Below are positions 22,201-35,100 of a stretch of 64,000 nucleotides of DNA, piece after piece (position 1 is the stretch's first letter; each line of letters begins with the position of its first letter). The translations under genes were made by a program, and so were the position numbers. The stretch lies in NCBI RefSeq assembly GCF_965638725.1, contig NC_134950.1, forward strand, positions 132,633,636-132,697,635, in the 5' to 3' direction. The notes beneath the pieces were generated by a model. That model was given only the letters and a program-made list of their open reading frames with translations, did no database searches and was not told where the DNA came from. This DNA is from Aptenodytes patagonicus (Eukaryota > Chordata > Aves > Sphenisciformes > Spheniscidae).

Positions 22201-25200
22201 GGTACAGAGCCACTTCCCAAAAGAAATACCTTCGTGCTTTTGGTTAAAAAGCTCCAAGTCCTGATAACAATAATTCCTGATAATCCAGTCCTGGTTGGAT
22301 CAGACTGATAACATAACCTTGGAGAGACGGGTCTTTATAATGTCTTAATAAGTAGTTTAAACTTTTAATTCTACTTCCATAGGTCTGGATTTAAACTCAG
22401 CAAAATCCATTTTAATATCAGGAGAAAGTAAGTAGTTAAATTCTTGAAGTTGGTCCAGCAAATTCATATAAATCCTTCAATCCAAGACTGACTGGTAATT
22501 ATTGCCTCTTGTAGTAATCTCTCAATGATTTGTGATGACTTTGACTTCCTTATAATCCTTCTATATGCTGCAGAAGCTGATGGGACAGTTGGAGAAGAAT
22601 TCTTTCAGATCAGGATTAAAACCCTTTTTTATAAATCTGTAGCTGTGACTCCAAATTGGACAAAATAGTAATTTATAAAACATGGGTCTCCTTTACAGGC
22701 TGAAACCTGAGATATTAAATGTGAAGAAACACAACATAGGCCTCTTTGTTAACCTGATGACATTGGCTTTTTTATTTTTCTGGAGTCCTTTTCTCACTTT
22801 AATATCCGTATGTTTTGGAGAATGTTAAGTGCAAAGGAACCACCATGCATTAATTTGAAATGGCAAAACAAGTGGTCATTCTTAAGAAAATATCCTATTA
22901 TTGTATCTATAATGATCTATAAGCCTTATCACAAAAATCCCTTCATTTTATTGCTTAACAGGAGAAGCAAATGCCTGGCTGGACGTTGTAAATATTACCC
23001 AGGCCTCTAGTCTGATCCATGTATCGTCACATACCTACCGAGAGAAAAACTGTCTGAAATGGCAGCCTCGGAAAGAGCGTTTCTTTCAGTTGTTCAGTCA
23101 TCTAGAGCCCAGGAAAATCACAAGATTGTTTTGGTTTCCTTTCCCTGGGGGAAAAACAGGTATGGATGTGACTAAAATTTTCCAGCTGGGGGCTTTTTTT
23201 CTGTCTCTACAACTCATCTCGCAATTGAACGTTCCTGACAGGAGATGACGACGAATGTCCCTACTTGTGGGACTTGAAGATTTCTTGCTCCTCTTTCCAA
23301 CCCAGTATCCCAGTCTCTTTAGCACTGTTATTTGTCTTCAAATAAAGCAGCATCTAAATTATCCATGCTTCCCTGGTGGTGGGTGTTATTTTACATTCGG
23401 ATAAAATGAGCTCCCTCCATTCTATGCTATGTTTCAGCAATTTTCCGAGGTTGGAAAAGGGATCTTGCAGTGTTTCACCATGTAACTGTAAACATAGTTG
23501 AATAACATGGAACCTGAAGAGCCTTTCAAGCTGTCTTAATATTGTTAGCGTCACTAAATATTTAAAGAGGAGAAAAACACCTTACATCTTTTTTCATTAA
23601 AATTGCAACAGAAGCAACCAGAAATTTTGCTATTCAGATTCACATCAGAACAAAAACCCCCGCTTCCAAGCCTTGTCAGATGACAGACGTGCAGGTTTTC
23701 TTCTCATTGTACCTGGGAGTTGACTTAGTTCACAAAGCTTAAAATACTGAGGTCTCAGATGTTCTTTTATGTTAAAAGACTATATTAGATACCTTAAATA
23801 GTTTTAAAGCAAAATCTAAGGATTCACATCCTATTCTGTCATTTATTTCCTATGCCTTGCCAAACTTCATTATTCAAGCTGTCTGCATAGTTTTCTTAAA
23901 ATCTTAAAAATCTTTCTTAGAATCTACTAACATCTTACTGAATTCAACCTTTCTAATCTCTTCTACCAAGCGTTTGTTTGATCTGCTGTGGGTACCACTA
24001 ACTATTGTCTCTGACTTCTGACCTGCGTTGCCTACGCCTGCTCTCCCAGTGGAGGGAGGAAGGAGAGCACAGTGAATCTCTGAAGTACTTCCACTGCTGT
24101 TGACCGTTAAAAACTTGATTGAGCGATAATTCTCACTTCAACCTGTGGATATTTGGGGTTTCAGGAATGGCATTTGTCACCACTTTTGTTTTTGTTTTTT
24201 TAACCTACATAAATGGAGGAGGAGGGGGTAGTTCTTTCTAGCCACTGAACCTGCGTGTGTGTCAGTAGTGTTGTTTAGGCATTGTTCAGGTCCTCTTTCT
24301 GTAACAGCTCTAAAAATGTAATTTTCTTCAGTTGGCTCTTTTATTCACTTTAGATGGTATGTCTGAAGCAGCCAAAGAGGGCAGTTTTTGTGTTGGTCCT
24401 CTTGGGTTTTCTGTGACGCTGGGGTGTTTGTCAAATACCTGATGCTGCAAAACAGGTCACAGCCTGGGCAAGACCGTGCTGTGCCTCATGACGATGGCTT
24501 CCTTACTTCCGTGTTGATTGCAGGAGGCTCTTGAAGCTCAGTCACTTCAGCCCAGTTCATATCACCTGTAGAGATCTGCCTAAACAAGCTTATGCCCACT
24601 TGTGCATTGTGAAGATCTCTGATCTGAAGAGATTGTCCCAGTCCGTTTCCAGTTCCTCAGCCTGTTCACATGCCTCTCAGTAACTTAACTCCAACGTCCT
24701 GTTTGCCAAATGTTCCTCTGGTGTGTTTTCTGGTGGTTTCCCTCACTGTAATCTGAGTATCCCCACATCCACCTGGAAAACTCACTGGTCACATGAACCC
24801 TAAAGCAGCAGATCCCTTACGAAGAAAGCCCCAACACCTCTGATTTGTGTGCTGTTACCCCTGCCCGGACAGTTTCTCTGGTTGTCTTTCCCTTCCCAGG
24901 GGCAGTGTCAAGGCCTTTTAAAGACATCATCCCCTGCTGTCTGTCTCAGACAGGATGTTCCTTTGGTCTCGGTACAAATTTCCAAATCCTGATTCAATTT
25001 AAGTCAACAGACCTAGTGATTTAAAGCTGTTCTAGACTTCAGCTGTACTTCCCGTATGTCAGAAGATCCTTGTGTTCTGGTTTGTTTCTGGTTGCGCTCA
25101 CAGACGGAAACCATTCAGGAAGCTTTAATGAAACTGTTTGTATCCATTGAAGAGACATTAGATGACGGGCTGCATTACAGTATGTTACGAGTCTCCCTGT

Positions 25201-26587
25201 GTGAACATCAGCCTTGCTGAAGGCTTCTCACACCTCCTCAATAAATCTTATGTAGCTTCACTCACACGGAACACTGGGTTGTTTGGGAGCGGTGCTGCAT
25301 TCAGCAGGGCAACGCTGGGATCGCTGTTCCAGCGCAGACTTCCAAAACCCGCCAATTGGTGGTGGTGAGTGTCGTAGGTTACTGCCTGGTCACCCCGTTT
25401 CAGAACGGATACATCTGTTGTCACTCAAAGATCGGGATGGGGGGGGGGAAGTTACTTAATGGTAATTCTCCATCGTGTCTAGTACTGTCTGTTCCGCTTC
25501 TTCCAGTGTCTCTCCTAAAGGCTGCTTTTTTGGGTGAAGGGAACAAGGTATGAAAACACACGCTAATACTTACGCCTGCTCTCCTCAGGGAAGAGACAGA
25601 GCAAAACCATGCAAACAGTAGGGCCAGAATGGCTTGTTTTCTAATAGTTTTGACATACCCAAAGCTAGAACAGCTTTGTGGAACACACTTTGCAAGTATT
25701 TCACAAATAAATGCATTTTTTTTTTCTTAAGCATAGCAAATACGCATAATGCTATTTACTTGTTTAGCCTAATTTATTGTGATAATAACAGTCTGCTTTG
25801 GAACTAAATCCAAAACAGTATTTAGTGCAAGAGGACACATGTTTTTCAGCCTACAAAGTGAGGTGGGGAGGCTTGTCCTGAGAGCTGAAATTCTCTAGCC
25901 GTTCATTGTTTCTTTCTTTTAGGCTTGGTCATTATGGTACTAGAACCAGAAGCACAATAAGCACCACAAATGCTTTTCTGTTTTACCCTGTACGTTCTGG
26001 AATTTGTGCAGCATTCAGCAAGAACACCACTATGGGTGCCAAAGAATGAATGCTTTTTAATAATCCTGCGGTGGGATGGCCTACTTTTGCATCATCAAGT
26101 TTATGTCTAACGAGATACAGACATTCCCCTCTCTGTATTTCTGTCCAGTATATGCTGCAGGATAAACAAACCTGTTGTGCTGCTGTATCAAAACTGAGTG
26201 TGACTAGGTCCTGGCTCACAGTAATACAGCTTGGAGAAGGAAGGTTTGATAGAGCCCAAGATCATAAATATTTATATACTTATTTTGTGTAAATATTTAA
26301 CAAACCTTGAGGTAGAAATTCAGCAACTTCTTGGTTGTTTTGCTTTCTGAAACCAGAAAGTGAGTTCATTCAAAGCAGGAGCTTATTGAGCACCTTTCAG
26401 TACGCGTACTTGTAGCTGCCATAGTGGTTTGAGTTTGAACACATCTCGGAACTGACTCAGACCACCGAAATGGAGACTCACAGCTCTCCCATTAGCGCTC
26501 TGCTCCTCGCTGCTCCTCCCGGCCACTGGAATGCAACTAACAAACTGAGCAAGTGGAACACGAGGACTCACCAAAGGAACGGTTGTG
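19226..26587. other. Intergenic region between convergent ANKRD28 and BTD
   Basis: About 7.4 kb with no open frame over 100 codons and no recognisable conserved protein. It holds a GC-richer patch at 22080-22200 and a G-run tract at 20871-20888. A/T homopolymers are frequent. Old, diverged repeats may be present but could not be identified by eye. Confidence 0.6.
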
Positions 26588-26593
26588 TTTATT
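26588..26593 (-). terminator. Candidate BTD poly(A) signal
   Basis: Minus-strand AATAAA (TTTATT on the plus strand), the first after the BTD stop. No transcript evidence is available. Confidence 0.35.
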
Positions 26594-27815
26594 CTGTTAC
26601 TTAACAGCTATTATGCAGGTGAAGTCATAACAGCCAGTAAGACCACACAAAATTATAACGCTTGAGAATAAATTATCTTCTCTGAATTTAACCCCAAATT
26701 AATATCCTTTGAATATTCTCTTCCCAACCTCTTCACTGCAGTAGAACAGTTTGTCACTGCAGTACGGTATTTATAGCACTTACTCTAGTTATTGCTCTAG
26801 AAACAATGGTGTGTTTTACTCATTTAGCAGCAGGAACCTGCCATCTGGCACACAAAGTATTTATGTAAAAACCTTGCTGTCCCACAATTCATGATGTGCT
26901 TTTCATAGCTCTTGTTGAATAAATTTATGAACAATGTGTAAGGTGTCTTAAAGTCAAGAGTCTTGAAATGACCTCTCTTTTAAACGTGGAAGGTTAAAGT
27001 ACTTAAACAGTACATAACATAGTCATTGATATTCATTGCCGACGTTTTGTTTAAACACAATTCCTTGCACAGTAGGCTGGAAATTATGTCTTAATGCAGT
27101 CTAGTTTTTCACAATCATTTGATATCCTCTTCCCCAGACTAGCTGTTTCGTAGATGTTCACAGCTGTAACATTCAGTTACTGTATATGAGTATGAGGAAA
27201 GTATACAAGAAAACTCACTGAGTTTTCTAACAGGATTACAGACAACTGAGTGGCCAGTAAACGGTAATGATTTCACCTGGGAGTTTTTGACTCTTAAGAA
27301 AAAAAACAAATCACGGCACCCTAACCAAAAACCAGAACACCACCATATACAAGCTTTATGTATGTATAAAGATATATTTTCATGCATATCATGCATGGTA
27401 TTTGTGTCTTCATTCCCTTCCCTATTTTTCCTCCTTTTGCAATGGTTTTTCATTGCATTCATTTCCATACTCCTAGCCAGGATCCCAGAAAACCAAAGGA
27501 TTAAATTAAAAGGAACAAATTCAGTTGAAATGAGAAATATTATTTTCCCAATACAAAACATCTCAACACAAGCCTTTATCTTTGCAAGGCAGCTTCTTTT
27601 ACTTCTGGTAGGACATAAGCTACCAAGATACAGACTGTACTTAAAGCCTCTTAGGTTAAGTGCTTTGCTTATCATTTCAAATGTGGAATCTAATCAGTCA
27701 GTCGTGTAACAAACATACCTGAAGCTCCAGGCAGTACAGATGTTCAACAACTTCTGTTAAGAGACATATTCTGAAAATATGGGCAGTTGTTTTCTGATTC
27801 AGTCAAGTATCTGTG
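26588..27815 (-). other. BTD: Probable BTD 3' untranslated region
   Basis: Going down from the stop on the minus strand, the first AATAAA is at 26593-26588, giving a 3'UTR of about 1.2 kb. The extent is inferred. A 178-codon open frame (27139-27675) and an opposing 140-codon frame (27287-27709) lie in it; neither resembles a known protein. Confidence 0.45.
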
Positions 27816-29000
27816 CTAGTCCTTTTCGTACCATCGTCCATATAGAGCAGCTGTCAGTAGGCCAGAAGATGTTCTATTTTTGCTTATGAAATAGTGGTTG
27901 TTTTTCCAGCCCATGTGATCAGCAAAGTCCAAGGTAATACCAGATGTCAGCAGTAAAGGAAAGATATAAGGGGTACTCATATTTCCCCATAGCTGGAAAT
28001 CTATCAGAGCAGTGGCATCTGTAACCTCCTGTCCACAAGTGCTAAAGCTGAGACCACCACACTTTACTAATGCACAGGCCTGGACATAGTATGTGCCATG
28101 CACTGTGTGGAGCCCATCAAAAACTCCCAAAGCATATAATTCATCGGTTAAAACGGCTCTCCGATAATTTAAGTAACAACAAAGGGTATTGGCACAAACC
28201 TGGAGCTTTCCTTTTTCCCCCCATACAGGAACGAAAGTAAAGTTGTCATACATCATTTCTGCATAAAATAGGGGAGGTAACTGTTCATTTCCTTTTTCTG
28301 ATACTCTGCCGGGCATCTCTTGTTCCTCCTTAAAGCAAACTTGATCATCCATTGGGGCGCTTGTAGAAGTCTTGCATGAGTGATGTAAGTTCTCTCTGAA
28401 TCTCTCATTACTCTCCAAATTGGTTTTGTAATCCGTGGTAATCACAGGAATTTCTGCTACTATGAGCTTGCCACCGTAACCTTCCATGTTGTGGTAGATG
28501 AATGACTTGACAGGAGTGTATATGCCACTCCCAGTCATGCCTAAGGTAGGGTGGTGGATATTAGCTGCTAAAATATTGATGTTGAAAGCTGTTGCAAAAG
28601 CTTGTTGAAATTCTACAGCAGACAGGAGCGGGAGCTGGTTCATCCAGGCAGTCGGATATACAACTTGTTTCAAATTGTATTGTCTGATGAGGTTCACTGC
28701 AGGCTCAAAAAAGAGTATATCAAAGCAAGTGAACATACCAAACTTGCCAGCAAAAGGGGTATCAAAGAGTTTATAGTCAGGCTCTGGAGGGGTATCAAAA
28801 GCGTATTCAAAATACAGATTGTGTTTGCGATACGTGGCTACTAGCGCACCGTCATCATTGAATGCCACGTTGGTATTGAACTGGTATCTTCCATCCGATG
28901 GACAGTGAGGATCAGTGTGCTCACAGGGTTGCTTAGTTCCTAAGTTTGCCACAAGGAATATTTTGTTCTTCAGCGCCATGCAGCTCAGACGCTGAAGAAC
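27816..29000 (-). CDS. BTD: BTD exon 4: large last coding exon with catalytic Lys and Cys
   Basis: Begins [20 protein letters not shown] after a tttttcag acceptor and ends [10 protein letters not shown] then TAG. It contains [33 protein letters not shown] and the vanin/biotinidase C-terminal region ([19 protein letters not shown]). This one exon holds most of the enzyme, as in other vertebrates. Confidence 0.96.
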   Translation of the reverse strand, partial: VLQRLSCMALKNKIFLVANLGTKQPCEHTDPHCPSDGRYQFNTNVAFNDDGALVATYRKHNLYFEYAFDTPPEPDYKLFDTPFAGKFGMFTCFDILFFEPAVNLIRQYNLKQVVYPTAWMNQLPLLSAVEFQQAFATAFNINILAANIHHPTLGMTGSGIYTPVKSFIYHNMEGYGGKLIVAEIPVITTDYKTNLESNERFRENLHHSCKTSTSAPMDDQVCFKEEQEMPGRVSEKGNEQLPPLFYAEMMYDNFTFVPVWGEKGKLQVCANTLCCYLNYRRAVLTDELYALGVFDGLHTVHGTYYVQACALVKCGGLSFSTCGQEVTDATALIDFQLWGNMSTPYIFPLLLTSGITLDFADHMGWKNNHYFISKNRTSSGLLTAALYGRWYEKD

Positions 29001-32000
29001 CTGAAAAACAGTATGGGGAAATGTAAGCACTTCAGGATATGGAAGGATAAGTTTTACTTAAGCAGCTATGACAAATTTAATACTTTTCAAATTATTATTT
29101 TCAACTGGAAATCGAACGCGTTTGACCTTATCTGTAAAATTTAAATGTACTGATGATTTTGTGATGTAAGCTATTGGAACCAGTGGTTTTCTAGACTGAA
29201 AAGTATTTTGGATACTAATTTCAAAATAGCTTTGAAAAAATTATCTGGGTTTTATTTCCTGAGAAGTAAGTAAATAAATAATCTCTCTATTTCAAGGGCG
29301 TTAATTTTTCAGAACCTTCTGACTGTTGCAGGAGCACCAATGGCTTTAAAACACCATAGGTGAACTGAAAGCTTTGACAAGGCAGCATAACTGATCTCTG
29401 TGTGCCTTTAGAACAGCAAACATCTAATAATGATCATTAGCACCCGTAATGGCTTGTTCCTGCAACTAGATGTTTTTACTCTAAATTTTAAAAAAAAGTG
29501 ATTACTAGCTTAGAGAAGCAGAGGTGTAAATGGATAGATTTTGCTTAGCTATGGAAAAGAAATACAAAAAGTTACAGACTACAGTATTACCGGGATGTTT
29601 CTTCCACGCCATAGAGGGCTGTACCAAAGACTGCCAGTACTGCAATCTCCAAATAGGATCTGAATGGCAAACTAAGTTCTTGCTTGCTTGTGCATGATCA
29701 TTGGTAGTAAAGCTTCATAGGCCAAAGTATGTCACCATTTACAACTGCGATTAAGGTTTGCACACAGACTCTGCTTAGTAGGCACATGCATGATTACTTA
29801 ACTTTCATCATACTGACTACTGTAACCTTAATAGGAATCAATAGTTTGTATTACTAAGCATGTTATTTTCATTTTGGGTTCAGAACAGTCGATGAAAATA
29901 TTATTTTTGTAACTTGCAGGTCACATCTTCAGTAATCACACTTGCTCTGTGCTGAGCTGTGACTTCTATTACATTACAGCGGGTCAAGTCCTGTTACTTG
30001 TGCTCATCATTTTACACACAATCACTGAGTCAGAATGTTCTGATGTAATTGTCATTAAAACTGAGTAACAAGAATGCATCAAAAATGAAGATACTGCTAT
30101 GTTGTTTTATATAACACAGTGTTGTTCAAAATAAAATCCCACACTACTAACAATATATCTTATTAGAGAGTAGTTACCATTTCATAGGTTGGGGAGGGGG
30201 AGATGAGAAATCCAGATGGCTCATAAACAAGCTAATCTTCTTGCATGTATACATCTAAAACCCTCCTCTGCTCAGAATGAAACCAGCATAAACTGAGAGT
30301 TCATGAAAACAGTCTGGTACTACGAGCTGTTAAACTTCTTGCTTACTTCCCCAAGCTAGAGCTAGTTTCCCACTTGGCGCACAAATCCAGCATTCAGTTA
30401 TTCCACCTCTCTGCAGAAATCACTCCTACATTTACCTCTGTGTCATTGAACAAATACGGTTCTCTGCATGGATTCCACTTCACAGACTGTGAATACAGAA
30501 CGAAATCTAAGTAAGGATAAATGGAGTTTCTGGTGAAGTTGAAGCCATGGATTCCATCTTCAGGAAAAACAATGATCTGTGCTCCCTGTATGTAAAACAA
30601 AGGCATGTTTTGTAGGCAAAGCAAACCCAACGTAAATACGAAGGGGGGGGGAAGGGAATCTCATGGGTAGAAAGAGCTAAAGAAAGTTAAGGATAACCCA
30701 AATAGGTTTTGACACGACTGTAGTTTGAAAATATCTTTTCTTTGACTTCAGGTTAAAGACTGATGTTAAAATTTGTCTTAACTTTTTTCCAGAATTATGC
30801 CATTTGCAGATGAACTCTGTCAAAGGTCCTGTATCTGTGTCAAAGGTACAGTAACTGTGTCAAAGGTGCAGCATCACTTAGTCTGGGCTATATACCTTGA
30901 TTAGGTATATAGGGTTGTATAGGGTACTGGGAACAGCTTGACTGTGGAAGCAATGCAGATTCTGGTAGAAATGTAGCCATGCCAGAGCTAGACTGGCTCT
31001 ACCTGAAGTTCGGGAAGATCTGTTCCTAAAAATGTGGTGGGCTCCTCTTAAATCAGACACAGCATCAGTCACTCAAATTCCTGTGACTGTTCAAAAGCCA
31101 GTTCAAATGTGTTATCTGTGCTATGGCTTTGGGATAACTTATGTGTCTTGGATGCAGTACTGCATAAAAATAGCTATTATGCTTCTGGACTGCGATGCCC
31201 AGTCATCATTCTCAAAAAAACCAAAAAACAAAAAAACCAAAACCAAACCACCACTTTTTGAAATTATATAAAAATTGTAATTCTTCTGTTCCAAAACAAC
31301 AGATTTCTGAAACTTGCAAGTCAATTCTTCTCTGCGCAGGAACAGTAATGCCTGCTTCCTCTGACTAGAACCAGCTTTGGGTTTTCTTGGGGAGGGAAGG
31401 AAAGAAGGCTGTGCATAAGAACAGCCAGAAATACTAGTCTCTCTCCTCTAATTATATTTAGACTGAGAACCATTCCATGGACCGTAGGAGAAAGGAATGG
31501 AAAACTTTACTTCCACAAAGTTGTTAATGGTGGAACATTCATTTCCAAAGCATTTAACTTCCTTAGATTTTAGAAACATTCAGGAATTTCCATTGAGAGC
31601 ACTGGAATAAAATCAAACCCAAAGACAGCTGCCTGTAAGACAATCTTTCAATAAAAACATTCCATTTAAGAAAACAGAAAGGAGCTAGGTAGTCAGACCA
31701 AAATAGAAAATTAATTTCTCTATACTAAATAACTATAGGCGTGTTTTTCCAAGCTGGGAATAACTCAAGTTCGGTGAGCTGCTAATTGGCCTGATTTTTT
31801 TCAGAGCTGCTGGCAGGTCAGAATGTCTGAAAAACCAGACCATACTTATGTATATAAATATGGCTTTAGTTGCCTGGGAACACAAACGTGAAAGATTATC
31901 CTCCAATAGCACTTACTCTATATATACATAGGACACACGCAACTGCTACTAAGCTGCGGCATACCTGTCTTGCAGCAGCCACTACTTGCTGTTCATAGAT

Positions 32001-32195
32001 GTCTAGGTTTCTGCCCATGAGTTCCAGCGCAGACTGTCGATCAACCAGGGCTGTTGGGTTAGGACTCAGTATGGACTCGTGTTCATACACGGCAGCAACA
32101 TAATGCCCTTCTCGCTTAACTCTTCCCGAGACAACATGACAGCAAAAAAAGCAGACAGACAGCTTCCAGCACAGATCCACCATGGTGTATGCCAT
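27816..32195 (-). CDS. BTD: BTD: biotinidase, complete visible coding sequence in three exons
   Basis: Three minus-strand exons (32195-31965, 30585-30436, 29000-27816) join in phase 0 to give 521 codons; human biotinidase is 543 aa. The enzyme hydrolyses biocytin and biotinyl-peptides to free biotin and is secreted. It belongs to the nitrilase/CN-hydrolase superfamily. The nitrilase Glu lies in [10 protein letters not shown], the Lys in YRKHNLYFE and the nucleophile Cys in FTCFDILFF, so the triad is complete. A hydrophobic N-terminus ([15 protein letters not shown]) fits a signal peptide. N-glycosylation sequons such as NFT and NMS are present. The ATG chosen (32193-32195) is the first in exon 2; the ATG four codons later is also possible, and an upstream exon could add residues as in the long human form. 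Vanin (VNN) paralogues are less likely given the motifs and the HACL1/ANKRD28 synteny. Confidence 0.94.
29001..30435. other. BTD intron 3
   Basis: AT-rich intron. No repeat, RNA gene or open frame of note seen. Confidence 0.7.
30436..30585 (-). CDS. BTD: BTD exon 3: nitrilase catalytic glutamate
   Basis: Exactly 150 nt and phase 0 on both sides. Starts [20 protein letters not shown] and ends FNDTE before a gtaaat donor. The Glu in FPEDG is the first triad residue. Confidence 0.95.
30586..31964. other. BTD intron 2
   Basis: Contains a three-copy 20-bp minisatellite at 30815-30874 and an A/C-rich low-complexity stretch near 31217-31250. Otherwise nothing recognised. Confidence 0.7.
30815..30874. 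repeat. 20-bp tandem repeat, three copies, in BTD intron 2
   Basis: Three successive units share the core CTGTGTCAAAGGT and differ mainly in their last seven bases. The period is exactly 20 bp. Confidence 0.85.
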
Positions 32196-32199
32196 AAAT
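31965..32199 (-). CDS. BTD: BTD exon 2: start codon, signal peptide, first nitrilase-domain residues
   Basis: Minus-strand acceptor is TTCGCTCTAG with a good pyrimidine tract, and the first ATG is four bases in. Reads [20 protein letters not shown] and on to [12 protein letters not shown] and [11 protein letters not shown]. The donor is gtatgc at 31964, phase 0. Confidence 0.88.
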
Positions 32200-35100
32200 C
32201 TAGAGCGAAAAAAACAGGTGGGGTTGGTGGACCTTGAGCAACACATAGTGCCAGGAATTTAAATTTACGATTACATATGGACTGTAACTGAGATTAACAG
32301 TGTTTGAATTGAGTGTGTTGGTTTTAAATTTCTGAACAACCACATTCATATTGTTTCTAAACAAATCTATCTATGTTGGTGCTTTAAATAACTGTGTTCT
32401 GTTTAAAAGCATTTTAGCTTCATATATAGTTCTACTGATCTCCTTGCTTTGTCTCCCTTTCCAATTAACTTTATCATTAATTTATAGACCTTTCGCACCA
32501 TGTATCAAAACGTCTTTGGGAAAAGTTAAAAGCAGCTTGCAAATTTGCAGTTTCTCCCCCATTTGGTGATGGGGGATGTATTTAAGAGTAGCATTTCCTA
32601 AAATCATTCGGACACAATATTTAGTAGTCAAGTAGTGATTTAACTAATTTTATCAATACTGAAACAGAGAATTGCCAAAAGAATTACAACAGACACTACT
32701 TCTACATTTATCTGTCTATCATGAAAATGCCTCTCCTGATGGATTATGGATTCACTCTATTCCAACTCCACATATGTAATACACTAATTTGTCTCATACA
32801 CTGCGGCTTTTTTCAACATTTATAAAAATGCTGAGTGCAATTCAGGTCTGCATTCCTCCTCTAAAATGCTTTCATAGTAATAACAATAAAGCAAAAATCC
32901 ATACAAAATGCCGAAAATTTGCATTACTGAGCTTTTCTTAGAAAGAAATAAAGAATTAGTGAGTCTGGAAGGCTGGGGCACTCTCTCCAATATGGGCTCC
33001 CCATGTAGCCTTTCTGACGTCCCAAGTTGGGAAAATACTTATACAGAACAAGAACTGACTGACACCATCAATGGCTGTGCAATGCTTAAGAAATACTATG
33101 GAAATACCATGTTATTCTCACAATACGAGACTTCTGTATTTGTCACCCCAGTGTTACTAGTATCATTAAGGAATTAAATCTTGAATATCAGTGAAATTGA
33201 AAGAGCATGCAGGAAAGATGCACTGATGCTATATATTGATGGCCCAGTCTTCAAGTTCAGTTACTGACTTTTTAATTGTGTTTCATAGAATCATAGAATA
33301 GTTTGGGTTGGAAGCGACCTTTAAAGGTCATCTAGTCCAACCCCCCTGCAATAAGCAGGCACATCTTCAACTAGATCAGGTTGCTCAGAGCCCTAGGGTT
33401 GCTCAGGTTGCTCTTTGGTAATTCTTATCCAAGAAAAAAAATGTTCCAAAACACTCTTAATGCTTTTCAATCTTTGTGATCCACAACTCCCTGAATTTCT
33501 CCAAAGCAAATACAGACTCTGAAAGACACATGCATGAAGAGCCTTCTCTAGTTCCCATTAGGAGTTCAGCACGAAAAGAACTCAATTTTAAACTAATCCC
33601 ATTTTTATTTTTTATTCATGTCATATTAAATGTAGTTCTCTACCTACAAAAGAAAGTCTATGGCAAGTTAACTTAAAATACCTCTTTTCTTAAATTCCAG
33701 AATGAAAAGCAGCTAATAAGCAATCCTCAATACTGTTGTTTTGAGGGTTTTTTTTGTCTAATCACCAACTGGTTTAGTATCTAACAACGAACAAATTGAA
33801 GCGTGAGTGAAAGCTATTCAAAAAGCATTTAGTAAGTAATACCTTAGTTTAAACCACTTTTTTGCTTCCATGAGCTCTACGCACTATTTGCAACACTGGT
33901 TTTATAGCAACACAATTCCATGTAGGACAGTAAAATCATAACCTTAGTGGCTACGGTAGGCAGAAGACTTGTTTGCTCAACCAAAAAGTTTTAATATGTA
34001 ATAACACTTGTAAGGGTCCAGGAGTAACTTAGCTATTAGATGCTGCTAAGCTCAACTACGTATTTTCTTGAGGCTTAATTTGCCAATGTGTCCATATATT
34101 CATGCCTTCAATGGTAAATTTAAGTTACCTAAAGCACAATAAAAACAGAAGAAAGCCTTGGCATCTCTGTAAACAGTTGTATTAAAGACACTCCATTTAT
34201 AGAAACGGTGAGAAGTGATGTACAATAAGCTACCCTTGCTATTCCACATCTTGAGGAAAACACTTGGTACTTAGGGGGGGCCGAGGGTGATTTGGCAAAT
34301 GCATATCAATAACAGAGGATCGTACTTCGTCCTATGCAGCTCAGCTTTGCAAATGAAATACCAAGGTACATGTGAAGATAGAAAGCAGTAGCAGGGGGAG
34401 AGAGAAGAGAGGTGGGAAGCCTCTCGCAGTTAAGGAAGCCACTGAAAATAAACACACAGTGTTGCACTTCACTGACAAAACTCTCTTTTCTATTTCTGTC
34501 ATCCCTTCAGAGCCAAAATGCCTATTTAGGACAGGAATGGGTTCTAGTCGGCCGTTCCTCAACGAAGTTGTCAACTAAGATGTAATTAGAATCCATCATT
34601 ACTAGTGATGGAAAAAGCTGGAGAGTTTCAGATCACAGGATGGCATTGCTATGCGTTAGAAAAATAGCCTTTCTGCCTTCCAAGCCAACACATTAACATA
34701 AAAAATTAACAGGTAATGCGCTTCTACAAAATGTATTTTACAGACATGCTTGGAGAATTCTCATTTTTCTGCCACGGTTTATTTTCTGGTGGTCAGAAAC
34801 GCTCAAAGTACTAACCCTTCCTCATTTAGATGCACACAAGGTTTAGCACTAAACATCCAACTACGCAATCCCATCTGGCTGAACCTGGGCCAATTAAAAT
34901 AATTTAATAACCAAAATAATTCCTCTGAGTCCTTATCTTTGGTTGTAATTACTGCTAGTCCTACAGACGATGGCCAAGCACTTACGTGAGTGCTCCCTAA
35001 TGCCTTTCCCCTATTTGACAGCTTAAACAACTGAACCCTTCTATCTAATGGGTTGCTTCTAACAAGGAGAGCTGTGACAAGCTCCAAGGCTGGACTTGGG

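Noticed and set aside
22036..22264. GC-richer patch with opposing 64-73 codon frames between ANKRD28 and BTD
   Set aside because: No homology, no CpG-island character and no splice signals; treated as compositional.
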